DNA of 39,749 bases, taken from contig NZ_JAUYNP010000226.1 of assembly GCF_030696055.1 (NCBI RefSeq), forward strand, positions 1 to 39,749. Direction: 5' to 3'. This stretch comes from Pseudomonas sp. GTDB taxonomy: Bacteria; Pseudomonadota; Gammaproteobacteria; Pseudomonadales; Pseudomonadaceae. Made by a program: the position numbers and the translations under genes. Position 1 is the first letter of the stretch. Each line of letters starts with the position of its first letter. The notes beneath the pieces are model-generated. The model searched no databases. It saw nothing but the letters and a program-made list of their open reading frames with translations, and was not told the DNA's origin. Below, in pieces: positions 10,016 through 19,522 of this stretch.

Positions 10016-10303
10016 TCAGGCTGGGTGGTAGCTGAGCACGCTGTCCTGTTCTTTCAGCGCTTTGCGCATATCTGCCGGGATGCTGCCGGAGCGCACGGCC
10101 AGCTCCAGGCGGATATCCTCGAGGCTTTGCGCAAAGGCTTGTGCGTCAGTGCGTTGGGCTGCGCTAAGCACGCGGCTGTAGGCGGTGACATCAGCAGCGT
10201 CGAGCAGGGAGAGCACGATGCCGCCATCTGGGCGCGGTGGGCTGAAGGTTACACGCAAGGGGGCGAACAGTTGCTCGACGAGTTGCTGATTAATGCTATC
10301 CAT
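10016..10303 (-). CDS. Conserved small hypothetical protein, possibly DUF3509-like
   Basis: 95 aa ORF followed by a terminator; resembles neighbouring 73 aa ORF. Confidence 0.6.
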   Translation of the reverse strand: MDSINQQLVEQLFAPLRVTFSPPRPDGGIVLSLLDAADVTAYSRVLSAAQRTDAQAFAQSLEDIRLELAVRSGSIPADMRKALKEQDSVLSYHPA

Positions 10304-10373
10304 GACCTTGCTCCATCCTGGGGGTGATTGGTTCAGACCCCGAAATGGCTGAATGGTTCGCCTGTTGGCTCGG

Positions 10374-10595
10374 TCAGGCCGCCAGCGATTGGCGGGCGCG
10401 CTCGATCACTTGCTGCAAGTGAGCGCCGCTGTATTGGCCGGGATACAGGCGCTGGCTGTGCTGGGCAATGCCCGCGTGATTGACGATGGTGAAGCTGAAG
10501 CTGCCTTTGCGGGCGGCCATGATTCGGCAATCTAAGGGCGCAAATGCGCTGGCGAGGGTGCGAATGGCATCCTGAATTTGGTGTTGAGTATGCAT
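10374..10595 (-). CDS. Conserved small hypothetical protein, possibly DUF3509-like
   Basis: 73 aa ORF, same strand and similar residue pattern (FAPL ... HAGIAQHSQRL ... LQQVIERARQSLA). Confidence 0.5.
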   Translation of the reverse strand: MHTQHQIQDAIRTLASAFAPLDCRIMAARKGSFSFTIVNHAGIAQHSQRLYPGQYSGAHLQQVIERARQSLAA

Positions 10596-11056
10596 TTTTT
10601 GGGTGTTCCTAAAACAACGTGCGCATCATTGCGCTGAATAAAGCTCCAGGCTGTCGACCAAGTGGTCGGTGCATGTATCAGATCGGAGCGGGACTGCGCG
10701 CAAAAGTTCCCAGTATGGGTTTTCTGCGGGTCGGTACTTCGGAGGCGGGCTGAGTCAGCGCTTGCGCGAGACGGCCAGATCAGTCAGCAGGTTGGGGTCG
10801 TGGCAGAGAGCTGTACGGCATCGCTTGATGGGGCGGATGCGCTCTTTACCTGGATACCAGCGAGGGGGCCAGAAGGCCTAATTGACTTACAGCGTGGTAC
10901 TAACGCGGCGGATAGTAAGTGGTTGGCTATTATTTAGCCAGTTAAATTTTCACCCGGCAGTCTGCCTGGCTATTACTGGGTGGTCGGTCGGATGCAATTT
11001 GCCCCATGCTCCGTTAGGATTAGCCCACTTTAGCTTTCCTCTCGTGACGGGTTTCG

Positions 11057-13150
11057 ATGAGTTATCAGGTTCTTGCACGCAAGTGGCGTCCGCGCTCGTT
11101 CAGCGAAATGGTTGGCCAGACCCATGTGCTCCGGGCGCTGATCAACGCGCTCGATAGCCAGCGGCTGCACCACGCCTACCTGTTTACCGGTACCCGCGGG
11201 GTGGGTAAGACCACCATCGCGCGGATCATCGCCAAGTGCCTGAATTGTGAAGCCGGGATCAGCTCGACGCCTTGTGGCGTTTGTTCTGTGTGCAAGGAGA
11301 TCGATGAGGGGCGCTTTGTCGACCTGATCGAGGTCGACGCCGCCAGCCGCACCAAGGTGGAAGACACCCGCGAATTGCTGGATAACGTGCAGTACTCGCC
11401 GAGCCGCGGACGCTTTAAGGTCTACCTGATCGACGAAGTGCACATGCTCTCCACCAGCTCGTTTAACGCCTTGTTGAAGACCCTGGAAGAGCCGCCACCC
11501 CACGTTAAATTCCTCCTGGCCACTACAGATCCGCAGAAGTTGCCGGTTACTGTGCTCTCGCGCTGCCTGCAGTTTTCCTTGAAGAATATGCCGCCGGAGC
11601 GGGTGGTCGATCACCTCGGCCATGTGCTGGCTGCGGAAAATATCCCCTTTGAAGCTGATGCGCTGTGGCTGCTCGGCCGCGCCGCCGATGGCTCCATGCG
11701 TGATGCCTTGAGCCTGACCGACCAGGCGATTGCCTTCGGTGAGGGTAAGGTATTGGCCGCCGACGTGCGCGCCATGCTCGGCACCCTCGATCATGGTCAG
11801 GTCTATGGCGTGCTGCATGCCTTGCTGGCGGGCGATGCGCGCGGCTTGATCGAGGCCGTGCGCCATCTGGCCGAGCAGGGGCCGGACTGGAATGGCGTGC
11901 TGTCGGAGATGCTCAACGTATTGCACCGCGTGGCTATTGCCCAGGCCTTGCCCGAGGCGGTGGACAACGGCCAGGGCGATCGTGAGCGAGTGCTCGAACT
12001 GGCCCAGGTGCTGCCTGGCGAAGACGTGCAGTTCTATTACCAGATGGGCCTGATCGGCCGGCGCGATTTGCCCCTGGCGCCGGACCCGCGCAGCGGCTTC
12101 GAGATGGTGCTGCTACGCATGCTGGCGTTCCGCCCGGCGGATAGCGACGCTGTACCCAGGGTGGCGCTAAAGCCGCTGGGGATTAGTCAGGCCACTGCTG
12201 ATCCCGCTTCCAACCCAGTGGCCGGCGCGGCTATGGCTGCGCCGGTCGTTGCGACTGTGGCTGCGCTCGCGTCAGCACCAGCCGTTGCCATGCAGCCTGT
12301 GCCGGTAGCGACGCCTATTGCAACTGCGCTGCCTCAGGCCCCTGTTGTTAGCGAAGCTCACGCTCCTGTTGAGCCAGAGCCCGCCATACCGCTTGCTGCG
12401 CCACCGATTGCAGCCGCACCGGCTCAGACGCAGGCTGCTGCCGAAATTGTGGACCTGCCCTGGGAAGAGCCGGCCGGCCCTGTGGTCGTCGAGGTGGCAG
12501 AGGTGCCAGTCGCGCCACCTGTATCTGCCGAGTCACCGGTACTTCAAGCGCCGCTTGAAACCGCAGTACCGCAGCCTGTCGAGAGTGCGCCGCCAGTCGA
12601 TGCGGAGGATGATGAGCCGCCTCTGGGTGACTACGACTATGTGGAGATGGACGCCGAGTCGTTCGACTATGATTTTGACGCGGCAGAGGCCGAGCAATCT
12701 GCCGAACCGGACGTTCTGCCGGCTGCACAGCCCGCTACTGGCCTGGCTGCCGACTGGTTGGAGCTGTTCCCCAAGCTGGGGCTGTCGGGCATGACCGGTA
12801 GCATTGGTGCCAACTGCACCTTGATGGCGGTGGAAGGTGACAACTGGCTGCTGCACCTGGACCCAGGTCACAGCGCCTTGTTCAACACCACCCAGCAACG
12901 CCGCCTGAATGACGCCCTCAATCAGTACCATGGGCGTGAGCTCAGCTTGCAGATTGAGTTGTGCAAGCCCGAACAGGAAACCCCGGCCCAGGCGGCTGCG
13001 AGCAAACGCGCCAACCGCCAGCGCGAAGCTGAAGCCGCGATCCATAACGATCCGCTGGTACAGCAAATGATTCAGCAGTTCGCCGCGGTGATCCGCGCGG
13101 ACAGCATCGAACCCCTGGATATTTCAATCGATACTCCAGTTAACCCCTGA
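11057..13150 (+). CDS. dnaX: DNA polymerase III subunit gamma/tau
   Basis: [57 protein letters not shown]. Confidence 0.97.
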   Translation: MSYQVLARKWRPRSFSEMVGQTHVLRALINALDSQRLHHAYLFTGTRGVGKTTIARIIAKCLNCEAGISSTPCGVCSVCKEIDEGRFVDLIEVDAASRTKVEDTRELLDNVQYSPSRGRFKVYLIDEVHMLSTSSFNALLKTLEEPPPHVKFLLATTDPQKLPVTVLSRCLQFSLKNMPPERVVDHLGHVLAAENIPFEADALWLLGRAADGSMRDALSLTDQAIAFGEGKVLAADVRAMLGTLDHGQVYGVLHALLAGDARGLIEAVRHLAEQGPDWNGVLSEMLNVLHRVAIAQALPEAVDNGQGDRERVLELAQVLPGEDVQFYYQMGLIGRRDLPLAPDPRSGFEMVLLRMLAFRPADSDAVPRVALKPLGISQATADPASNPVAGAAMAAPVVATVAALASAPAVAMQPVPVATPIATALPQAPVVSEAHAPVEPEPAIPLAAPPIAAAPAQTQAAAEIVDLPWEEPAGPVVVEVAEVPVAPPVSAESPVLQAPLETAVPQPVESAPPVDAEDDEPPLGDYDYVEMDAESFDYDFDAAEAEQSAEPDVLPAAQPATGLAADWLELFPKLGLSGMTGSIGANCTLMAVEGDNWLLHLDPGHSALFNTTQQRRLNDALNQYHGRELSLQIELCKPEQETPAQAAASKRANRQREAEAAIHNDPLVQQMIQQFAAVIRADSIEPLDISIDTPVNP

Positions 13151-13167
13151 TTACCGAGGACAACACC

Positions 13168-13494
13168 ATGATGAAAGGTGGCATGGCCGGCCTGATGAAG
13201 CAGGCCCAGCAGATGCAAGAAAAAATGCAGAAGATGCAGGAAGAGCTGGCGAACGCCGAAGTGACAGGTCAATCCGGTGCCGGCCTGGTCAGCGTGGTGA
13301 TGACCGGTCGCCATGACGTCAAGCGCGTCAGTCTGGATGACAGCCTGATGCAGGAAGACAAGGAAATCCTCGAAGACCTGATAGCCGCGGCGATCAATGA
13401 TGCGGTGCGCAAGGTCGAGCAGAACAGCCAGGACAAGATGTCCGGTATGACGGCGGGGATGCAGCTCCCTCCTGGCTTCAAAATGCCCTTCTGA
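13168..13494 (+). CDS. ybaB: YbaB/EbfC nucleoid-associated protein
   Basis: [56 protein letters not shown]; between dnaX and recR. Confidence 0.95.
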   Translation: MMKGGMAGLMKQAQQMQEKMQKMQEELANAEVTGQSGAGLVSVVMTGRHDVKRVSLDDSLMQEDKEILEDLIAAAINDAVRKVEQNSQDKMSGMTAGMQLPPGFKMPF

Positions 13495-13680
13495 TACGGG
13501 GCGTCCAGCCAGCGCACATGACTGCGTTGCCAGCAGGCACGGGCATGCTCATTTACAGCCAGTAAACTCCGCTGCCCATGCCTGCCTGCGCCTTGCCCTG
13601 CACGCTGTCTGATCACCCCTGGGTCGTTGGGGTGTGCCAATCAGTCAAAAGCTAAGTCTTAGTTGCCATCGAGTATCCCC

Positions 13681-14280
13681 ATGAGCTTCAGCCCGCTGAT
13701 CCGTCAACTGATCGACTCCTTGCGCATCCTTCCGGGTGTGGGGCAGAAGACTGCCCAGCGCATGGCCTTGCAGATGCTCGAGCGCGATCGATCGGGTGCC
13801 ATGCGTCTGGCGCAGGCGCTGACTCAGGCGATGGAGGGGGTGGGGCACTGCAAGCAGTGCCGCAGCCTGAGTGAGGATGAGGTATGCCAGTTGTGCCTCG
13901 ATCCGCGCCGCGATGACAGCCTGCTCTGCGTGGTGGAAGGGCCGATGGATGTGTATGCGGTGGAGCATACCGGGTATCGCGGGCGCTACTTCGTGCTCAA
14001 GGGGCATCTGTCCCCGCTCGATGGGTTGGGGCCGGAAGCCATTGGCGTTCCCGAGTTGTTGGCGCGTATCGCCGCCGGCAGTTTCAGCGAAGTGATACTG
14101 GCCACCAACCCGACTGTGGAAGGCGAGGCGACCGCGCATTACATCGCTCAGCTACTGGCCAATAAGGGCCTAATTGCCTCGCGTATCGCCCACGGCATGC
14201 CGCTGGGAGGCGAGCTGGAATTGGTCGATGGCGGCACCCTGGCCCACTCGATTGCCGGGCGTCGGCCGATTCAGTTGTAA
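13681..14280 (+). CDS. recR: Recombination mediator RecR
   Basis: [39 protein letters not shown]; zinc finger [22 protein letters not shown] region. Confidence 0.96.
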   Translation: MSFSPLIRQLIDSLRILPGVGQKTAQRMALQMLERDRSGAMRLAQALTQAMEGVGHCKQCRSLSEDEVCQLCLDPRRDDSLLCVVEGPMDVYAVEHTGYRGRYFVLKGHLSPLDGLGPEAIGVPELLARIAAGSFSEVILATNPTVEGEATAHYIAQLLANKGLIASRIAHGMPLGGELELVDGGTLAHSIAGRRPIQL

Positions 14281-14565
14281 GTGCGCGACTACCGCTAGCC
14301 CTGTGCCGAGCTCAATTTTCGCGAACGACACGTCGCGGCTTTTCCCCTGTCTGCGCCTGAATAGATGCAGCGTCGGGTTTCCGCTATCGCTTATTTGGGA
14401 CGGCCAAGATCGCGGCTGAGCGACATCTTGTCGAGACCTATTGGTGCGGGGGATTAGCGGAGATCAAGCGGCAAGCCGGTGAGCTGTGCGAGAGGGCGTA
14501 GCGTCTTTTTGCGGCGAAACTTATTGGGGTTGCTGAGCGCTTTAGCTGTTTAGTCGCCACAAAGA

Positions 14566-14591
14566 ATAAGCCCCGCATCTGCGGGGCTTAT
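14566..14591 (-). terminator. Terminator of cold-shock gene
   Basis: Perfect 11-bp stem ataagccccgc-atct-gcggggcttat downstream of csp stop. Confidence 0.75.
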
Positions 14592-14609
14592 CTTGAACAG
14601 GTCAGAGGC

Positions 14610-14822
14610 TTAGGCCACCTGAACCTCTTCAGCTTGCATACCTTTCTGACCACGAGCGGCCACGTAGGTAACGGTTTGGCCTTCTTTCAGGCTTTTGAAA
14701 CCGTCGCTCTGGATTGCTTTGAAGTGCACGAACAGATCATCGCCGCCGTTAGCCGGGGTAATGAAGCCGAAGCCCTTCTCATCGTTGAACCATTTGACGG
14801 TGCCAGTTTCGCGATTAGCCAT
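14610..14822 (-). CDS. CspA-family cold shock protein
   Basis: [38 protein letters not shown]. Confidence 0.96.
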   Translation of the reverse strand: MANRETGTVKWFNDEKGFGFITPANGGDDLFVHFKAIQSDGFKSLKEGQTVTYVAARGQKGMQAEEVQVA

Positions 14823-15125
14823 GATGTTTCTCTTAAATCGATACGAATTGCGGTGCCTGAAAGCTCATAGCACCTATGCGGTTTTGCTGATAACTGCTGT
14901 TCAGCTTGAGCATTCTAGGCCGTTTTTACGCCGCGTGCTGGTATTGCCGTTAATTCATTGTGTTTTTGTCGCAGGTAAGACGTTATTTCTTGCTCTGGCC
15001 AGACCGCACAGGGGCGTTGCGCTGCGCTGGGAAGCTTTTATCGCCGCCCCGCTAGCTGAGCGAGGCGGCTTGGGCTCTGGCTATTGCGCCAATAGTCACT
15101 GGCTGGCCAGTGGCGAAATCTGGAG

Positions 15126-15554
15126 CTAATCGAGCAGGGTCAGGGTTACGTCGATATTGCCGCGGGTGGCGTTGGAGTAAGGGCACACCTGGTGCGCACG
15201 TTCGATCAAGGTCTGTGCTTGGGTGCGATCCATGCCTGGCAGGCTAATGCGCAGTTCGACTTCGATACCGAAGCCGTTGGGGATGGCGCCGATACCGACC
15301 ACGCCTTCGATGGAGAGGTCGGCGGGGAGCGCCAGCTTGTCGCGGCCGGCGACGAACTTCATGGCACCGATAAAGCAGGCCGAATAGCCGGCGGCGAACA
15401 ACTGCTCGGGGTTGCTGCCCTGGCCACCGGCCCCGCCGAGCTCTTTCGGGGTGCTCAGGGCGACATCGAGTACGCCGTCTGAAGAGATGGCGCGGCCGTC
15501 ACGACCACCGGTGGCTTCTGCGTAGGCGCGGTATGCAACGTGTTCAATCGACAT
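15126..15554 (-). CDS. ohr: Organic hydroperoxide resistance protein Ohr
   Basis: OsmC/Ohr family: [22 protein letters not shown] and [18 protein letters not shown] with the two reactive cysteines. Confidence 0.92.
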   Translation of the reverse strand: MSIEHVAYRAYAEATGGRDGRAISSDGVLDVALSTPKELGGAGGQGSNPEQLFAAGYSACFIGAMKFVAGRDKLALPADLSIEGVVGIGAIPNGFGIEVELRISLPGMDRTQAQTLIERAHQVCPYSNATRGNIDVTLTLLD

Positions 15555-15587
15555 TTTAAATTCCTCTAAAGGCTGTAAGTGGCGACC

Positions 15588-15610
15588 TGTTCGGCAGGCT
15601 CTGCCGAACA
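15588..15610 (-). promoter_or_regulatory. Perfect hairpin in ohr leader
   Basis: tgttcggcag-gct-ctgccgaaca, 33 bp upstream of ohr start. Confidence 0.5.
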
Positions 15611-15755
15611 GCAGTGTTCCGAATATTTAGCGCTGCAGTAAAATATTGCGCGCTAACTAATTCGATGGGGCGAACTCTATTGCGCACGTGTTATGCGCGC
15701 AAGTAAAATAATCGAATCTTTAGCGATAAAGGCCAAGGTTTTTTGTCATAAGCGC

Positions 15756-16205
15756 TTAGATGGTCTGTTGCAGGCTGCTACGCAGTTCGAGCAGCTGCTC
15801 TTTGAGGGCCAGCAACTGTTCAAGCGGCTGGCCGCTGGCCGCAACTATGCAGTTGGGAATGTTTTTCGCTTGTTCGCGCAGGGCGCGGCCCTTGTCGCTG
15901 AGATACAGCTCGACGACCCGCTCATCCAGGCTGCTGCGGATGCGCTTGAGTAGGCCCTCGGCCTCCAGGCGTTTCAGCAGAGGCGTCACAGAACCCGGAT
16001 CGGTCAGCAGGCGTGCGCTGATCTCGCCCACTGTGATGCCATCGGTCTCCCACAACACCATCATCGCCAGGTACTGCGGATAGGTCAGGCCGAGGGCTTG
16101 CAGCAAGGGTTTATAGACCTTGGTCATCAGCAGCGAGGTGGAGTGCAGGGCGAAGCACAGCTGGTTGTCCAGTTGCAGTGCAGGGCAGGTGTCGGGCTTG
16201 GCCAT
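15756..16205 (-). CDS. ohrR: MarR-family OhrR-like regulator
   Basis: LDNQLCFALHSTSLLMTKVYKPLLQALGLTYPQYLAMMVLWE with the OhrR reactive-cysteine context; adjacent to ohr. Confidence 0.88.
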   Translation of the reverse strand: MAKPDTCPALQLDNQLCFALHSTSLLMTKVYKPLLQALGLTYPQYLAMMVLWETDGITVGEISARLLTDPGSVTPLLKRLEAEGLLKRIRSSLDERVVELYLSDKGRALREQAKNIPNCIVAASGQPLEQLLALKEQLLELRSSLQQTI

Positions 16206-16400
16206 GGCGGACTCGGGCAGCAAGAAAAAGAGCGGTTAATTTAGCGCGCCAACTACCTCCATGCCAATTGAATGCAGGCCTGCTTCTGCACTCCGCTAAG
16301 GAGGGGCAGCGTCCTATCGTCCTGGTATATGGCGTAATTCTCGCCTTGTAAGCCAAGCAAGCGCTTGGTAATTTCCTTGAAACCTCAGCGGGAATACCTT

Positions 16401-17549
16401 ATGGCTGCCTTCCAGGACTATTTCGACGACTCCCACCAACTGGTCCGCGATTCGGTGCGGCGTTTCGTTGAGCGCGAGGTCCTGCCGCATATCGATGATT
16501 GGGAGGAGGCCGAGGAGTTTCCCCGGGAGCTCTATCTCAAGGCCGGCGCCGCGGGCATCCTCGGCATAGGTTATCCGGAGCAATTCGGCGGTAGCCATGA
16601 AGGCGATGTGTTCGCCAAGGTGGCGGCCAGCGAAGAGCTGATGCGCAGCGGCTCCGGCGGTCTGGTGGCGGGGCTCGGTTCCCTGGATATCGGCCTGCCG
16701 CCCATAGTCAAATGGGCAAAGCCGTCGCTGCGCGAGCGGGTGGTGCCGCAGGTACTCTCCGGCGAGAAGATCATGGCGCTGGCGGTGACCGAGCCCTCCG
16801 GCGGCTCCGATGTGGCCAATCTGAAAACCCGAGCGGTGCGCGATGGCGACTTCTACCGCGTGAGCGGCAGCAAGACCTTTATCACCAGCGGCGTGCGCGC
16901 CGACTACTACACGGTGGCGGTGCGCACCGGCGGTGAGGGTTTCGGCGGCGTCAGCCTGTTGCTGATCGAGAAGGGCACGCCGGGCTTCAGCGTCGGCCGC
17001 AAGCTGAAGAAGATGGGCTGGTGGGCCTCGGATACCGCCGAGCTGTTCTTCGATGACTGCTTGGTGCCGGTGGAAAACCTGATCGGCGCGGAGAATATGG
17101 GCTTCGCCTGCATCATGGCCAACTTCCAGGCCGAGCGTCTGTCTCTGGCGCTTATGGCCAATATGACCGCGCAGCTGGCGCTGGAGGAGTCGCTGAAATG
17201 GGCACGGGAGCGCGAGGCGTTCGGCAAGCCGATCGGCAAGTTCCAGGTGCTCAAGCATCGCCTGGCCGAGATGGCCACCCAGTTGGAGGTGTCGCGCGAA
17301 TTCACCTACCGCCAGGCGGCGAAGATGGCCGCAGGCCGAAGCGTGATCAAGGAAATCTCCATGGCCAAGAACTTCGCCACCGATATCGCCGACCGCCTGA
17401 CCTATGACGCGGTACAGATCATGGGCGGCATGGGCTATATGAGGGAAAGCCTGGTGGAGCGCCTGTACCGCGACAGCCGCATCCTGTCGATCGGCGGCGG
17501 CTCGCGGGAAATCATGAACGAGATCATCAGCAAGCAGATGGGCTTGTAG
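16401..17549 (+). CDS. Acyl-CoA dehydrogenase
   Basis: MALAVTEPSGGSDVANLKTRAVRDGDFYRVSGSKTFITSG; YDAVQIMGGMGYMRESLVERLYRDSRILSIGGGSREIM. Confidence 0.92.
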   Translation: MAAFQDYFDDSHQLVRDSVRRFVEREVLPHIDDWEEAEEFPRELYLKAGAAGILGIGYPEQFGGSHEGDVFAKVAASEELMRSGSGGLVAGLGSLDIGLPPIVKWAKPSLRERVVPQVLSGEKIMALAVTEPSGGSDVANLKTRAVRDGDFYRVSGSKTFITSGVRADYYTVAVRTGGEGFGGVSLLLIEKGTPGFSVGRKLKKMGWWASDTAELFFDDCLVPVENLIGAENMGFACIMANFQAERLSLALMANMTAQLALEESLKWAREREAFGKPIGKFQVLKHRLAEMATQLEVSREFTYRQAAKMAAGRSVIKEISMAKNFATDIADRLTYDAVQIMGGMGYMRESLVERLYRDSRILSIGGGSREIMNEIISKQMGL

Positions 17550-17591
17550 GACGACAGTTGCTTGCCCGCATGAAATTATTGCTGTAGCTTT

Positions 17592-17621
17592 TCATGAAAT
17601 TACATAAATGTAATTTCATGA
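17592..17621. promoter_or_regulatory. Candidate operator: perfect inverted repeat upstream of FAD oxidoreductase
   Basis: tcatgaaattacat-aa-atgtaatttcatga, 14-bp arms, 7 bp before ATG 17629; additional half-site catgaaatta at 17569..17578. Confidence 0.8.
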
Positions 17622-17628
17622 GGCTTTG

Positions 17629-18918
17629 ATGTTCAAGCAATCCCAGCAGCATCTGGATACCTACTACGCCCACAGTTGCCGTGACCAGCTGCGTGAATAC
17701 GCGCCGCTGCAAGGCGCGCAGCGCTATGACGTAGCGGTGGTGGGTGCCGGTTTCAGTGGCTTGCACACGGCGCTGCGTCTGGCTCAGGCCGGCAAGCGCG
17801 TGGTGCTGCTGGAGGCTAGCCGGGTGGCCTGGGCCGCATCCGGGCGCAATGGCGGCCAGGCGATTCTCGGTTGGTCCTGCGATATGCCGCCGCTGGAGCG
17901 GGCCCTCGGCCTGGAACGCGCACGCCGCCTGTGGGATGGCATGCGCTGGGCCGCCGATGAGATCCGCGCGCTGCCGCAGCGCCATGGCTTCGACTGCGAC
18001 TACCGCGCCGGCCATCTGTGGACCTCGGTGATGCCGCGGCGGGTGGCCATGCTGCACGAGTGGCAGGAACATGCCGCGCACAAGTGGGGCCATGACCAGC
18101 TGCAATTTATCCCCCGCGAACAGCTTGGCAGCTGGGTGGCCAGCGAGCGCTATCAGGCTGGTCTCTATGATCCTCTGGGTGGCCATCTCAATCCGCTGAA
18201 ATTGGCCCTGGGCCTGGCCGATGCTTTCCAGCGCGCCGGCGGAGTGATTCACGAGCAGAGCCGGGTGCTCAGTTATCACCGTGGGGCTGATGGCTATCAC
18301 CTCACTACCGCCGCCGGCAGCGTGCAGGCCGAGGTATTGGTGCTGGCCTGCAATGCCTATATCGACAAGCTGGACCCGCAACTGGCGGGGCGCATCCTGC
18401 CGGTGGGCAACTACCAGGTGGCCACCGCGCCGCTGGACCCGGCCCAGGCCGAGGCGTTGTTGCCGCGCAACAGCTGCGTCACCGACAACCAGTTTGTGCT
18501 GGATTACTTCCGCCGCACCCCGGACCACCGCCTGCTGTTCGGCGGCGGCTGCACCTACCTGGGCGGCCTGCCCAAGGATATCGCCGCGGCCACCCGGCCC
18601 TTTATCGAGCGGGTGTTCCCGCAACTGGCCGGGGTGCCCATCGAGTTTTCCTGGGGCGGGCATCTGGATATCAGCCTGCACCGCACCCCGGATATCGGCG
18701 GTGCGGACAACCGTTACTGGCTGCAGGGCTATTCCGGTCACGGTGTGTTGCCGACCCTGGCGGCGGCAAGGGCGGTGGCGGATGCCATTCTCGGCGACGC
18801 CGAGGAGCTGGAGCTGTACCAGAGCCTGCGCAATCCGCAGTTCCCCGGTGGCGAGTTGCTGGCCGCGCCGCTGGAAGCTGCGGGCAAGGCCTGGTACCGC
18901 CTACGTGACTTTATTTGA
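17629..18918 (+). CDS. FAD-dependent oxidoreductase, gamma-glutamylputrescine oxidase (PuuB)-like
   Basis: YDVAVVGAGFSGLHTALRLAQAGKRVVLLEASRVAWAASGRNGGQ (DAO family); adjacent GS-like and aminotransferase genes. Confidence 0.82.
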   Translation: MFKQSQQHLDTYYAHSCRDQLREYAPLQGAQRYDVAVVGAGFSGLHTALRLAQAGKRVVLLEASRVAWAASGRNGGQAILGWSCDMPPLERALGLERARRLWDGMRWAADEIRALPQRHGFDCDYRAGHLWTSVMPRRVAMLHEWQEHAAHKWGHDQLQFIPREQLGSWVASERYQAGLYDPLGGHLNPLKLALGLADAFQRAGGVIHEQSRVLSYHRGADGYHLTTAAGSVQAEVLVLACNAYIDKLDPQLAGRILPVGNYQVATAPLDPAQAEALLPRNSCVTDNQFVLDYFRRTPDHRLLFGGGCTYLGGLPKDIAAATRPFIERVFPQLAGVPIEFSWGGHLDISLHRTPDIGGADNRYWLQGYSGHGVLPTLAAARAVADAILGDAEELELYQSLRNPQFPGGELLAAPLEAAGKAWYRLRDFI

Positions 18919-18931
18919 TTCGGGAGCTGTC

Positions 18932-19489
18932 ATGGACAAGCAAGAAGAAATGGCTGCGTTGGCCATCCTTATCCACGACCTGCGCAAGCACAAGAAGATG
19001 ACCCTGAGCGACCTGGCCGAACGTATCGGCCGTTCGGTGGGCTTCCTGTCCCAGGTCGAGCGCGGCCTGTCGCGGCCGACCGTGGCCGACCTCACCGCCA
19101 TCAGCGAGGCGCTGGATGTGCCCACCACCTATTTCTACAGCCTGGGCAAGCCCCGCGCGCTGCGTTGGGTCACCCGCCCGGGCGAGCGGCGCACCCTGTA
19201 TTTCGCCGACGGCATCACCGACATCCTCACCTCACCGAATATGCACGGCGCCTTCAATATGCTCGAAAGCCTGTTGGAACCCGGCGCCAGCAGCGGCGAG
19301 CGGCAGATGAGCGACCGCTCCGAACAGGGCGGCTATGTGCTCGAAGGCGAGCTGTGCCTGTGGCTCGGCGAGGACGAGGAGTGCGCCACCCTGTATCCGG
19401 GCGATGCCTTTCAGGTCGCCAGCTATGCCCGTTTCCGCTACGCCAACCAGAGCGACAAGCCCGCCCGGGTGCTCTGGGTTTACAACTGA
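18932..19489 (+). CDS. XRE-family regulator with C-terminal cupin domain (PuuR-like)
   Basis: LRKHKKMTLSDLAERIGRSVGFLSQVERGLSRPTVADLTAISEAL HTH; cupin-like GGYVLEGELCLWLGEDEECATLYPGDAFQV. Confidence 0.88.
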   Translation: MDKQEEMAALAILIHDLRKHKKMTLSDLAERIGRSVGFLSQVERGLSRPTVADLTAISEALDVPTTYFYSLGKPRALRWVTRPGERRTLYFADGITDILTSPNMHGAFNMLESLLEPGASSGERQMSDRSEQGGYVLEGELCLWLGEDEECATLYPGDAFQVASYARFRYANQSDKPARVLWVYN

Positions 19490-19522
19490 TTTGCCACACC
19501 CCCTGACCAAGGATTTATAACA

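Noticed and set aside
10662-11157. Short plus-strand ORFs upstream of dnaX
   Set aside because: Overlap each other or dnaX start, no motif or clear RBS; treated as non-coding leader
17527-18741. 404 aa minus-strand ORF opposite the FAD oxidoreductase
   Set aside because: Antisense of a clear DAO-family gene; its 5' end spans the operator palindrome, and no recognisable domain
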